From Myxococcales bacterium (GTDB taxonomy: Bacteria > Myxococcota_A > Polyangia > Haliangiales > Haliangiaceae): a stretch of 64,000 bases of DNA. Positions within the stretch are counted from its first letter, which is position 1, and every line of letters begins with the position of its first letter. The notes below the pieces were generated by a model. That model was not told the origin of the DNA. It did no database searches and saw nothing but the letters and a program-made list of their open reading frames with translations. Location of the stretch: the NCBI GenBank assembly GCA_016717005.1, contig JADJUF010000037.1:496001-560000 (forward strand), in the 5' to 3' direction. The translations under genes and the position numbers were made by a program. Below are positions 45,247 through 53,626 of the stretch, piece after piece.

Positions 45247-46345
45247 GACGACGACGCCCGTGACCCGCGCGGGGTCGCGGACGAGGTGAGGTGGCGAGGT
45301 GGCGAGTGGCGGGTGGGATCAGGTTGGTTCCGAGGCCGGATCGGGCTCCGGATTCCGGTGCCGCGGCATCCAGGAATTCCCTCGTGATCTCGAGGGGATG
45401 GAGGGTAGGAGCCGGTCCCCGGTTCTGACGCGGTAGGCCGGAATTCCTTCGTGATCTCGAGGGGATGGAGGGTAGGAGCCGGTCCCTTTTTCGGATGCGG
45501 TAGCCCGGAATTCCCTTGTGATCTCGAGGGGATGGACGGTAGGAGCCTGTCCCTTTTTCGGCCGCGGTAGGCCGGAATTCCTTCGTGATCTCGAGGGGAT
45601 GGAGGGTAGGAGCCTGTCCCTTTTTCGGATGCGGTAGCCCGGAATTCCCTTGTGATCTCGAGGGGATGGAGGGTAGGAGCCTGTCCCTTTTTCGGACGCG
45701 GTACGCCGGAATTCCCTTGTGATCTCGAGGGGATGGAGGGTAGGAGCCTGTCCCTTTTTCGGACGCGGTACGCCGGAATTCCCTTTTGATCTCGAGGGGA
45801 TGGAGGGTAGGAGCCTGTCCTTTTTCGGACGCGGTAGGCCGGAATTCCTGCGTGATCTCGAGGGGATGGAGGGTAGGAGCCTGTCCCGGGGCGGCCGTCC
45901 GGGGGGTGGGGGGGGGGGTGGGGGCCTTTCGGCCGCGGTACGCCGGAATTCCCTTGTGATCTCGAGGGGATGGAGGGTAGGAGCCTGTCCCTTTTTCGGA
46001 CGCGGTACGCCGGAATTCCCTTGTGATCTCGAGGGGATGGAGGGTAGGAGCCTGTCCCTTTTTCGGACGCGGTACGCCGGAATTCCCTTTTGATCTCGAG
46101 GGGATGGAGGGTAGGAGCCGGTAGGAGCCGGTCCCCAGTGTTGCGGGTCGCGCGGGCTCCGCGGCCTTGGCGTGATCGGGGTGCGGGCGTGGTCCCGATC
46201 ACGCTCGTTAGCCCATGAGATCGTTCATGAAGTCATGGGTGCAGGGGCGCGCCTGCAGATCTGACGCCCGGGCGCGGCGATCCGGCCGGTATGTGTCAGC
46301 TTGTCCCGGTTGCGGGTGGTGCGATAACACGCGACACAGGCAGGG
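45247..46345. other. Gene-free region holding a tandem repeat array
   Basis: 1.1 kb between metK and the next peptidase gene. The first 120 bases and last 210 bases are unique; the middle is the 67-bp array. A long open frame exists through the array on the reverse strand, but only because all three frames happen to lack stops in the repeat. I see no believable gene. Confidence 0.75.
45373..46135. repeat. 67-bp tandem repeat array, about 11 units
   Basis: Units recur every 67 bases (GATCTCGAG at 45386, 45453, 45520, 45587, 45654, 45721, 45788, 45854, 45958, 46025, 46092). Each contains the palindromes GGAATTCC and CTCGAG, and a TAGGAGCCTGTCCCTTTTTC block. One unit lacks a base, and one is enlarged by a G-rich insert (45893-45935, GGGGGGTGGG-type). 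Units differ by a few bases and there are no unique spacers, so it is a minisatellite and not a CRISPR array. Confidence 0.92.
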
Positions 46346-49186
46346 ATGCTCCGTCGGCTGTCGATCTTCGCGCTCGCCCTGCCCACCCTGCTCGTCGCCC
46401 GCGAGGCGGGGGCGGTGCGCACGCCGGACTACCTGCACGAGCGTCCGCTCGAGACCGCCGACGGCGGCCCCGGTCGGTTGGTGCGGCACACCCAGCGCCG
46501 CCCGACCGCGGCCGGCGCCCCGGCGTGGAAGGCGTTCACCGCCGCCCACGGCAGCTGGCAGGGCCTGTGGGACGAGCACACCGGCGTGCCGGCGCGCATC
46601 TGGGGTGAGGGCATCGCCGCGCCCGGCGCCAACGCCGACCCGGCCATCGCCGAGGCCGCCGCGCGGGCCTTGCTCGACGAGCAGCTCGGGCTGCTCGCGC
46701 CCGGCACCAAGCGCGAGCACTGGCGGCTCGCCGCCAACGTCACCCACGGCCGCGGCGACGCGATGCGCACGGTCAGCTTCACGCAGGTGTTCGACGGCGT
46801 GCCGGTGGTCGGCGGCGGCGTCAGCTTCCTGTTCAAGCGCGATCGGATCATCGTCCTGGGCTCGCGCGCGCAGCCCGGCGTCGCGGTCGCGATCCCGCGG
46901 GCGCCGGTCGACGGCGCCGCCGCGACCACCAAGGCGATCGCGTGGATCGCCGGGATCTACGGCGCCGCGCCGACGGTGCTCGCCGTGGGCGACGTGGTCG
47001 TGTTGCCGATCGTGCGCGATCCCGCCGACGGCGCCGCCGCGGTCGAGCACCGCGTCGCCCGCGTGGTCACGCTCGACCTCGCCAGCCCGCGCGCCCGCTG
47101 GGACGTCTACGTCGACGCGGTCACCGGCGCGCCGATCGCGCGCGCCCAGCTGCTCCGGTTCGCCAACGGCGCGCTCCAGTACGAGACGCCGGTGCGGCAC
47201 CCGGGCGCGGCGCGCCAGGCGTTCCCGGCGGTGCGGGCGACGATCAACGTCGCCGGCGCGCCGACCACCACCGACGACGACGGCGGCTTCATGTTCACCG
47301 GCGCGGGCCCGGTGACCGTGACCACCGCGCTCGCGGGGCCGCGGGTGCGGGTGTTCGACGACGGCGCCAGCGCCGCGACGACGATGCTGAGCGTGCCGGC
47401 CGACGGCACCGGCCTGTGGGCCGCGCCGACCAACGCGCGCCTCGACGCCCAGCTCACCGGCTTCGTCCACGCCAGCCGGATGAAGTCGTTCGGCCTGGCC
47501 GAGCTCAACCCCGGCATGTCCTGGCTGGCCAACCAGATGCCGGTCGTCGTCAACGAGGGCGGCGACTGCAACGCCTACTCCGACGGCGACGCGATCCACT
47601 TCCTCCAGGCCGGCGGCGGCTGCGAGAACACCGGCCGCCTGCCCGACGTCATCTATCACGAGTTCGGGCACTCGCTGCACGACAACTCGATCATCCCCGG
47701 CGCGGGCCGCTTCGACAGCGCGATGTCCGAGGGGATCGCCGACTACCTCGCCGCGACCACCACCGACGATCCCGGCATGGGCCGCGGCTTCTTCGTCGGC
47801 ACCGACGCGGCGCTCCGCGACATCGACCCCAACGGCGGCGAGTACTACTGGCCGACCAACATCTCGTCGGATCCCCACGCCACCGGGCTGATCATCGCCG
47901 GCGCGCTCTGGGACGTGCGCAAGGCGATGATCGCCGAGTACGGCGCCGCCCTCGGCAAGCGCCGCGCCGACGACCTGTTCTACGCGACCTTGCAGCGCGC
48001 CGACGACATCCCCACGACCTACCCCGAGGTGCTGGCGGCCGACGACGACGACGGCAACCTCGCCAACGGCACCCCCAACCGCTGCCTGATCGACGCCGCG
48101 TTCGGGCCCCACGGCCTGGTCGACGGCACGAGCACGTTCGGCGTCGGCCGCCCGACCCGCGCCGGCGACGTCATCACGCTGACCGTGGCCAGCGTCGGCG
48201 GCTGCGCCGCGCCGGTCGTCGGCAACGTCGCGCTGGTCTGGCGCGTGGCCGGCGGCAACGACGCGGCGCTGGCGATGACCGCGACCGGCACCACCTTCAC
48301 CGGCGCGATCCCGACCCAGCCCGACGGCACCGTCGTCGAGTACCGCGTGGTCGCGACGATGGCCAGCGGCGCGATGCTGCGCTTCCCCGACAACCAGGCC
48401 GACCGCTACTACGAGTACTACGTCGGCCCGCTGACGCCGGTGTACTGCACCGACTTCGAGAGCGATCCGTTCGCGGCCGGCTGGACCCACAGCGCGGCCT
48501 CGGCCGGCGACGACTGGCAGTGGGGCCCGGCCAACGGCAACGCCAGCAACGGCGACCCGCTGGTCGCGGCGAGCGGGACCAACATCGTCGGTCAGGACCT
48601 GCGCTCCAACGGCCTGTACCCGCGCAACTCGATCGAGACGCTGTCGTCGCCGGTGATCAACGTCAACGGCTACACCGGCGTGCGCGTGCAGTTCAAGCGC
48701 TGGCTCACCGTCGAGGACGGCTTCTTCGACGAGGCGATCGTCAAGGCCGACGGGGTCGAGGTCTGGCGCAACTACGCCAGCCCCGACGAGAACGGCACCA
48801 CCCACGCGCTCGATCGCGAGTGGCGCGACGTCGACATCGACGTGAGCGCCGCGGCGACCGACGGCTCGGTCCGGATCGACTTCCACATGGCCAGCGACGA
48901 AGGCGTCGAGTTCGGCGGCTGGAACATCGACGACTTCTGCGTCATGGCCGCCGGCACCGGCCCGCTGGTGCCCGTGTGCGGCAACGGCACGATGGAGGGC
49001 GCCGAGACCTGCGACGACGGCAACCTCGTCGACGGCGACGGCTGCGCCGCCGACTGCGTGCTCGAGCCGACGGTCGACGACGGCGACGGCGGCTGCTGCT
49101 CGACCGGCGCCGATCCCCGGGGCGCGCTGCTGCTGGGCCTGGCCAGCGCCGCGATCCTGGTGCGGCGACGCCGCCGGACGGCGTAG
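46346..49186 (+). CDS. Secreted M36-like metallopeptidase with sorting tail
   Basis: 946 residues with a signal peptide (LSIFALALPTLLVAREAGA). A propeptide (FTQVFDGVPVVGGGVSFLF) leads to the zinc motif IYHEFGHSLHD (about residue 437) and the ligand helix SEGIADYLA. Later come beta-sandwich domains, a Myxococcus-type Cys-rich repeat (CGNGTMEGAETCDDGN... about residue 880), and the ending GGCCSTG, a hydrophobic helix and RRRRRTA. Except for the first 60 bases it is continuous. Likely a surface-attached or released protease. Its tail matches that of the peptidase at 38300-42178. Confidence 0.85.
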   Translation: MLRRLSIFALALPTLLVAREAGAVRTPDYLHERPLETADGGPGRLVRHTQRRPTAAGAPAWKAFTAAHGSWQGLWDEHTGVPARIWGEGIAAPGANADPAIAEAAARALLDEQLGLLAPGTKREHWRLAANVTHGRGDAMRTVSFTQVFDGVPVVGGGVSFLFKRDRIIVLGSRAQPGVAVAIPRAPVDGAAATTKAIAWIAGIYGAAPTVLAVGDVVVLPIVRDPADGAAAVEHRVARVVTLDLASPRARWDVYVDAVTGAPIARAQLLRFANGALQYETPVRHPGAARQAFPAVRATINVAGAPTTTDDDGGFMFTGAGPVTVTTALAGPRVRVFDDGASAATTMLSVPADGTGLWAAPTNARLDAQLTGFVHASRMKSFGLAELNPGMSWLANQMPVVVNEGGDCNAYSDGDAIHFLQAGGGCENTGRLPDVIYHEFGHSLHDNSIIPGAGRFDSAMSEGIADYLAATTTDDPGMGRGFFVGTDAALRDIDPNGGEYYWPTNISSDPHATGLIIAGALWDVRKAMIAEYGAALGKRRADDLFYATLQRADDIPTTYPEVLAADDDDGNLANGTPNRCLIDAAFGPHGLVDGTSTFGVGRPTRAGDVITLTVASVGGCAAPVVGNVALVWRVAGGNDAALAMTATGTTFTGAIPTQPDGTVVEYRVVATMASGAMLRFPDNQADRYYEYYVGPLTPVYCTDFESDPFAAGWTHSAASAGDDWQWGPANGNASNGDPLVAASGTNIVGQDLRSNGLYPRNSIETLSSPVINVNGYTGVRVQFKRWLTVEDGFFDEAIVKADGVEVWRNYASPDENGTTHALDREWRDVDIDVSAAATDGSVRIDFHMASDEGVEFGGWNIDDFCVMAAGTGPLVPVCGNGTMEGAETCDDGNLVDGDGCAADCVLEPTVDDGDGGCCSTGADPRGALLLGLASAAILVRRRRRTA

Positions 49187-49189
49187 GCT

Positions 49190-49365
49190 CGGGGCGCGAT
49201 CCTCGAGCGACGGGCGCGAGCTCCCCGCCGCGATCCTCGTGCGGCGCCCCCGCCGGACGGCGTGAGGCGGGGCCGCGATCGCGTGCGGCCGCGCCGGTCG
49301 GCGCAAGCTCGGGCCCGCGATCCTGGTGCGGCGACGCCGCCGGACGGCGTAAGCTCGGGGCCATG
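49190..49365 (+). repeat. Degenerate copies of the peptidase 3' end
   Basis: The last 40-45 bases of the preceding gene (GCGATCCTGGTGCGGCGACG...) recur three to four times after its stop (about 49195, 49230, 49273 and 49317). The last copy is almost identical to the coding one. It appears to be tandem duplication of the poly-Arg-coding segment. Confidence 0.6.
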
Positions 49366-49382
49366 CTGACCGTTGAGCGGGC

Positions 49383-49817
49383 ATGAGCCTGCGCGCGTGC
49401 GACCACTGTGACGGCCTGATCCCACCCGCGCGGCGGCGCTGCCCCCACTGCGACCGGCCCAGCCGGGCCCGCGGCGCCGGGCGGTGGCTGGTGCGGACCG
49501 CGTGCGCGGGCACCGCGCTGGTCACGCTGATGGCCTGCTACGGCATGATGCGCCCGTACGGCCCCGGCGACGACAGCCGCGACGGCGACGGCGACGGCGT
49601 GACCGAGCCCACCGACTGCGACGACACCCGGGTCGACGTGTACCCCGGCGCGGCCGATCTCGAGGGCGACAACGTCGATCAGAACTGCGACGGGGTCGAC
49701 GGCTGGCGCGACCCCAGCGCGCCCGCGCCCGCGCCGGCCGCGGTCGCGACCGACCCCGACGAGGCCGCGGCCACGCCGACGCCGACGCCCAAGGCGATCG
49801 CGGTCGACCCGCCGTGA
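49383..49817 (+). CDS. Zinc-ribbon membrane protein with MopE-like metal-binding repeat
   Basis: 144 residues. N-terminal zinc ribbon CDHCDGLIPPARRRCPHC; one transmembrane segment (TACAGTALVTLMACYGMM); then a MopE-like motif DGDGDGVTEPTDCDD...VYPGAADLEGDNVDQNCDG, which in related proteins binds calcium or copper; the tail is Pro/Ala-rich. The GTG of the downstream radical SAM gene overlaps its stop, so the two proteins are probably made together. Confidence 0.7.
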   Translation: MSLRACDHCDGLIPPARRRCPHCDRPSRARGAGRWLVRTACAGTALVTLMACYGMMRPYGPGDDSRDGDGDGVTEPTDCDDTRVDVYPGAADLEGDNVDQNCDGVDGWRDPSAPAPAPAAVATDPDEAAATPTPTPKAIAVDPP

Positions 49818-51094
49818 CGACGACGGGCCACCGGCGGCGGCTCGACGTGGTGCGCACGGCCCACGCGCCGATCTATACGGTCTGGGAGCTGACGCTCGCG
49901 TGCGACCACGCCTGCACCCACTGCGGCTCCCGGGCCGGGGTCGCGCGCGACCGCGAGCTGTCGACGGCCGAGGCCGTGGCGGTGGCCGGTCAGCTGGCCG
50001 ACGCCGGCACCCGCGAGGTGATCCTGATCGGCGGCGAGGCCTACCTGCACGACGGCTTCCTCGACGTGGTCCGCGCGCTCGCGGGCCGCGGGGTCACGGT
50101 CGGGCTGACCACTGGCGGCCGCGGCGTCACCGCCGAGCTGGCCGCCGCGATGGCCGCGGCCGGCCTCCGCCAGGCGTCGGTGTCGGTCGACGGGCTCGAG
50201 GCCACCCACGATCGCATGCGCCACCTGCGCGGCAGCTACGCCGGCGCGATGGCCGCGCTCGATCACCTGCGCGCCGCCGGCGTCGCGATCACCGCCAACA
50301 CCAACGTCAACCGGCTCAACCGCGGCGACCTCGAGGGGCTGTACGCGGCGCTGCGCGCGCGCGGCATCGTCGGCTGGCAGGTGCAGCTGACCGCCCCGCT
50401 GGGGCGCGCCGCCGACCGGGTCGCGATGATCTTGCAGCCGTGGGACCTGCTCGACGTCGTGCCGCGCATCGCCGCGCTCAAGCGCGCCGCCCGCGCCGAC
50501 GGCATCACGCTGATGCCCGGCAACAACCTGGGGTACTTCGGCCCCGAGGAGACGCTCCTGCGCTCGCTGCGGCCCGACGATCGCGATCACTGGCGCGGGT
50601 GCCAGGCCGGCAAGTACGTCATGGGCATCGAGAGCGACGGCGCGGTCAAGGGCTGTCCGTCGCTGCAGACCGCGCACTACGTCGGCGGCAACCTGCGCGA
50701 GCGCCCGCTGGCGGAGATCTGGCGGGGCGCGCCCGAGCTGACCTGGAACCGCGGCCGCACCGTCGACGCGCTCTGGGGCTTCTGCCGCACGTGCGACTTC
50801 GCCGAGGACTGCCTGGGCGGGTGCACGTTCACCGCCCACGCGATCCTGGGCCGGCCCGGCAACAACCCGTACTGCCACTTCCGCGCGCGCACGCTGGCCA
50901 AGCGCGGGCAGCGCGAGCGGCTGGTGCCCGGCGCCGCCGCCGACGGCCTGCCGTTCGACAACGGCACGTTCGAGCTGGTGGTCGAGGCCCTCGACGCGCC
51001 CGATCCCGGCCGCGGCCCGCGCGGCCGCCGAGCTGGTGCAGATCGATCGCCGCCCGCGGCGCGCGCCGGTCGCCTGAGCCGCGGCGTCAGTTGA
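49814..51094 (+). CDS. Radical SAM protein with SPASM-like C-terminus
   Basis: 426 residues from a GTG that overlaps the previous stop. The [4Fe-4S]-SAM motif is CDHACTHC (about residue 30), followed by ILIGGEAYLHDGFL (the GGE-type SAM site) and the SVDGLEATHDRMR motif. The C-terminal part has a SPASM-like set of Cys (GCQAGKY, CPSLQ, CRTCDFAEDCLGGC). SPASM radical SAM enzymes modify peptides or proteins. The last 35 codons are Arg/Gly-rich; in another frame the protein would end AAELVQIDRRPRRAPVA near 51077, so a late indel is possible. Confidence 0.8.
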   Translation: MTTTGHRRRLDVVRTAHAPIYTVWELTLACDHACTHCGSRAGVARDRELSTAEAVAVAGQLADAGTREVILIGGEAYLHDGFLDVVRALAGRGVTVGLTTGGRGVTAELAAAMAAAGLRQASVSVDGLEATHDRMRHLRGSYAGAMAALDHLRAAGVAITANTNVNRLNRGDLEGLYAALRARGIVGWQVQLTAPLGRAADRVAMILQPWDLLDVVPRIAALKRAARADGITLMPGNNLGYFGPEETLLRSLRPDDRDHWRGCQAGKYVMGIESDGAVKGCPSLQTAHYVGGNLRERPLAEIWRGAPELTWNRGRTVDALWGFCRTCDFAEDCLGGCTFTAHAILGRPGNNPYCHFRARTLAKRGQRERLVPGAAADGLPFDNGTFELVVEALDAPDPGRGPRGRRAGADRSPPAARAGRLSRGVS

Positions 51095-51443
51095 CGCCGG
51101 CGTCGCACAGGCGCTCTTGCGCCTCCTTGATCGCCTCACCGTTGCTGCACGTCAGGTGTCCACCGCTGCAGGAGCAGCCGAACTGCGACAGCCCCGAGCT
51201 GCCGCCGCAGACCGTCAACGACGTGCCGTACTGGCACTCCTGGAGCAGGCCGCTGATCCCGCCCGCGAGGGGCTCGACGCACGCCTGGCCCTGGTAGCGG
51301 GCGACGAGCTGATCGATCGTGGCGCTGGTGATCCCGGTCGCGTCGATCTCGGTGCAAGCGCGGATCGGGTCGGTGGTGTCGTCGCCTCCCGACGAGTCGC
51401 AACCGAGCGTGACGACGAGCGCGAGCGAGATGAATCGATGCAT
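51087..51443 (-). CDS. Small cysteine-rich lipoprotein
   Basis: 118 residues from the ATG at 51443. Signal peptide with lipobox VTLGC (residue 15). The mature part has eight Cys, including CSCSGGHLTCSNG, probably forming disulphides outside the cytoplasm. No family recognised. Its end overlaps the convergent radical SAM gene by 8 bases, which would disappear if that gene stops earlier in another frame. Confidence 0.6.
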   Translation of the reverse strand: MHRFISLALVVTLGCDSSGGDDTTDPIRACTEIDATGITSATIDQLVARYQGQACVEPLAGGISGLLQECQYGTSLTVCGGSSGLSQFGCSCSGGHLTCSNGEAIKEAQERLCDAGVN

Positions 51444-51577
51444 AGGTGTCGATCGTACCGAGGCGACCGCCGCCGCGCGAGACGCCGAGCGCGCCGACGA
51501 CCGCGCGCGTGACGCCGTCCACGTCGTTCACCCCGCCGGGACCACCGACCACCCGCCGCGCCGGGGTACGATGCGCC

Positions 51578-52933
51578 GTGACCGGCCGGCTGCGCACGAT
51601 CGCGAGCGCCGCGGTGCTCGCCATCGCGAGCGCGGCGCCCGGCTGCAAGAAGCCGAGCGAGCGCGCGGTCGCCCGGGCGGCCGTCGACGCGGGGCCCGCG
51701 GCCGCGGTGCTGGGAGCGCCCACGCCGCTGGCGCCCGAGGCCGGCGACGGGGCGATCGGCCCGGCCGCGCCGCTGCGGCTGCTCGGCGTGGCCGACGACG
51801 GCGGCTGGGTCGCGATCTGCAAGGACGCCGAGGCGCGGCCGTACCTGAGCGTCGGCGCGGGCCCTGGCCTGGCGGTCGACCGGGTGCTCGCGACCGCGAC
51901 CCACGACGTGCTCGTGAGCCGCGCGGGCGCCGTGGTCCACGTCGACGCGGTGGCGCGGACCGAGCGCGTGCTCGGCCCGCTGGCGCCGGCGGCGGTCGAC
52001 GACGCCAGCCGGCGGGTCGTCGTGGCGCGCGGGTCGGACCTGGTGGTGTTCGATCGCGGCGCCGCGCCGCGGACGATCGCGACCGCGCGCGCGGTGTCGG
52101 CGGTGTGGCTGCGCACCAGCCGCTGGGCGGTGATCGAGCACGGCGCGGTGCGATCCGCTCGCGGCGTCGGCTGCGACACGCCGTCGGCGTTCACCGGCGC
52201 GCCCACCGAGACGGTCGATCTCGATCCCGGGGCCGAGGCGGTCGACCGGATCGGCCCCGAGCTGGCGCTCACGCCGCAGGGCCAGGTCACGCTCGACGGC
52301 GAGGTGGTCATCGGCGAGGAGTGCGTGCCGACGGTGATCGCCGCGCTGGCCAGCCCGCCGCGGGTGCTCGCGCAGTGCGGCGGCCGCGACGTCGTCGCGG
52401 GCCCGGCCGGCTTTCAGCAGTGGGTCCACATCACGCTCGGCACCACCCAGCACACGCAGGCCACGATCGCCGAGCGGCTGACGCTGGGCCAGCGGGTCGT
52501 CTGCAACAGCGGCGGCTGCGTCGATCTGCTCACCGGCGCCGACTTCTCGACCTGGCAGAGCCCGCTGGTCTGGCACGACGACCAGCTCGTCGTGCGCGCG
52601 CCGCCGGCCGGCCTGGCGATCGATCGCCTGCCGCCCGACGCGACCGGCGCGGTGGCGCACCTCGACGTGACGCTGCCCCGCCTGACCGCGGCGGTCACGG
52701 TCGACACGGTGACCGGCAAGCGCCAGACCGCCGGCGCGCTCGCGCCGCCCGAGTTCGTCGACGCGGCCGGGACCTGGCTCCTGTACGGCCGGCACGTGGT
52801 CGATCTCGCGGCCGGCGTGGTCGTGACCACGCTCGGCGCCGACGCCCTCGCCATCGACGATCGCGGGCGCGTGCTGGTCCCGACCGCGCCGTCCACCGGC
52901 CCGCTGCGCTGGTTGACGCCCCGCCGCCCGTGA
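51578..52933 (+). CDS. Hypothetical beta-propeller-like lipoprotein
   Basis: 451 residues from a GTG at 51578 that gives a signal peptide (IASAAVLAIASAAPGCKK, lipobox APGC); longer in-frame forms have no sensible N-terminus. The sequence is a succession of short beta strands with repeated patterns (VDRVLATATHDVLVSRAG, VDLDPGAEAVDRIGPEL), suggesting a propeller fold, perhaps a surface or periplasmic binding protein. No catalytic motif is seen. Confidence 0.6.
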   Translation: MTGRLRTIASAAVLAIASAAPGCKKPSERAVARAAVDAGPAAAVLGAPTPLAPEAGDGAIGPAAPLRLLGVADDGGWVAICKDAEARPYLSVGAGPGLAVDRVLATATHDVLVSRAGAVVHVDAVARTERVLGPLAPAAVDDASRRVVVARGSDLVVFDRGAAPRTIATARAVSAVWLRTSRWAVIEHGAVRSARGVGCDTPSAFTGAPTETVDLDPGAEAVDRIGPELALTPQGQVTLDGEVVIGEECVPTVIAALASPPRVLAQCGGRDVVAGPAGFQQWVHITLGTTQHTQATIAERLTLGQRVVCNSGGCVDLLTGADFSTWQSPLVWHDDQLVVRAPPAGLAIDRLPPDATGAVAHLDVTLPRLTAAVTVDTVTGKRQTAGALAPPEFVDAAGTWLLYGRHVVDLAAGVVVTTLGADALAIDDRGRVLVPTAPSTGPLRWLTPRRP

Positions 52934-52967
52934 CCGCGGCCGTCGGCGCGCGGCCGACGGGGGCGCC

Positions 52968-53045
52968 GTGACCTTCCTGGCGTCTGCGAGCTACGTCACC
53001 GGTGTCGCGCTGCCGGTCGACGGCGGCCTGGCGATCGCCGGATCA
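52968..53045 (+). pseudogene. C-terminal remnant of a short-chain dehydrogenase
   Basis: MTFLASASYVTGVALPVDGGLAI matches the end of SDR-family enzymes (usual form ...ASYVTGQVLPVDGG). The rest of the enzyme is missing upstream, and the frame continues into low-complexity sequence. It is a gene relic between two unrelated genes. Confidence 0.6.
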
Positions 53046-53167
53046 GGTGCGTGGATCTGCTCGGCGCGGCCGGGCCGATCCCGGTGGCGTCGCCGATGCC
53101 GAGGCCGCAGATCGCGGTCGACCACGGCTGGACCGCTCGTCGAGCACGGTCGCGCGATCGCTCGAGG

Positions 53168-53560
53168 CTACGCCTGCAGGATCCGCTGGGCCGCGGCGGC
53201 GGTGCGGCCGATGCGGCTCCTGCGCTCCTCGGACGAGCCGCCGATGGCGCACACGATCACGTCGCCCTGGCCGGTGGCGATCCGCTGCATCGACACGTCC
53301 CAGCGCTGCCCGGGCCCGTAGGCGATGTACTCGGCCGAGTGGATCCGCGAGGCCACCCGCGCCAGCTTGCTCGCGACCTCGCGGCACGCGCCGAACTCGC
53401 CGGCCAGCGCCAGCGGGTTGCCGTCGTCGTCGGCCATGGCCATCGCGGTGACCTCACCGTCGTCGCAGCAGGCCGCGAGCTGGAAGTGGAGCGCGAGGGA
53501 GGGATCCTGGCTGCGCCGGCGGCGGACGTCGCCGTCGGCGCGAGAGCTGGTGGCACGCAT
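53168..53560 (-). CDS. Small conserved-looking hypothetical protein
   Basis: 130 residues from the ATG at 53560. After 30 charged residues the core (LHFQLAACCDDGEVTAMAMADDDGNPLALAG, REVASKLARVASRIH, DVIVCAIGG) is alpha/beta with some resemblance to roadblock or GAF-like small regulatory domains, but I cannot assign it. It is divergent from the DPP-IV gene, with 66 bases between them. Confidence 0.5.
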   Translation of the reverse strand: MRATSSRADGDVRRRRSQDPSLALHFQLAACCDDGEVTAMAMADDDGNPLALAGEFGACREVASKLARVASRIHSAEYIAYGPGQRWDVSMQRIATGQGDVIVCAIGGSSEERRSRIGRTAAAAQRILQA

Positions 53561-53626
53561 GGCCCGATCGTCGGCGCGGGGCCCGCGCCTGGCAACATTT
53601 CGGCGGGACCGGCGTAGACTGCCGCG

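Noticed and set aside
45373..46135. CRISPR array
   Set aside because: Repeats are contiguous 67-bp units with no unique spacers and no cas genes nearby.
46208..49525. 1,105-codon open frame opposite the metallopeptidase
   Set aside because: Same composition artefact; the forward frame has signal peptide, HEFGH motif and Cys-rich repeat.
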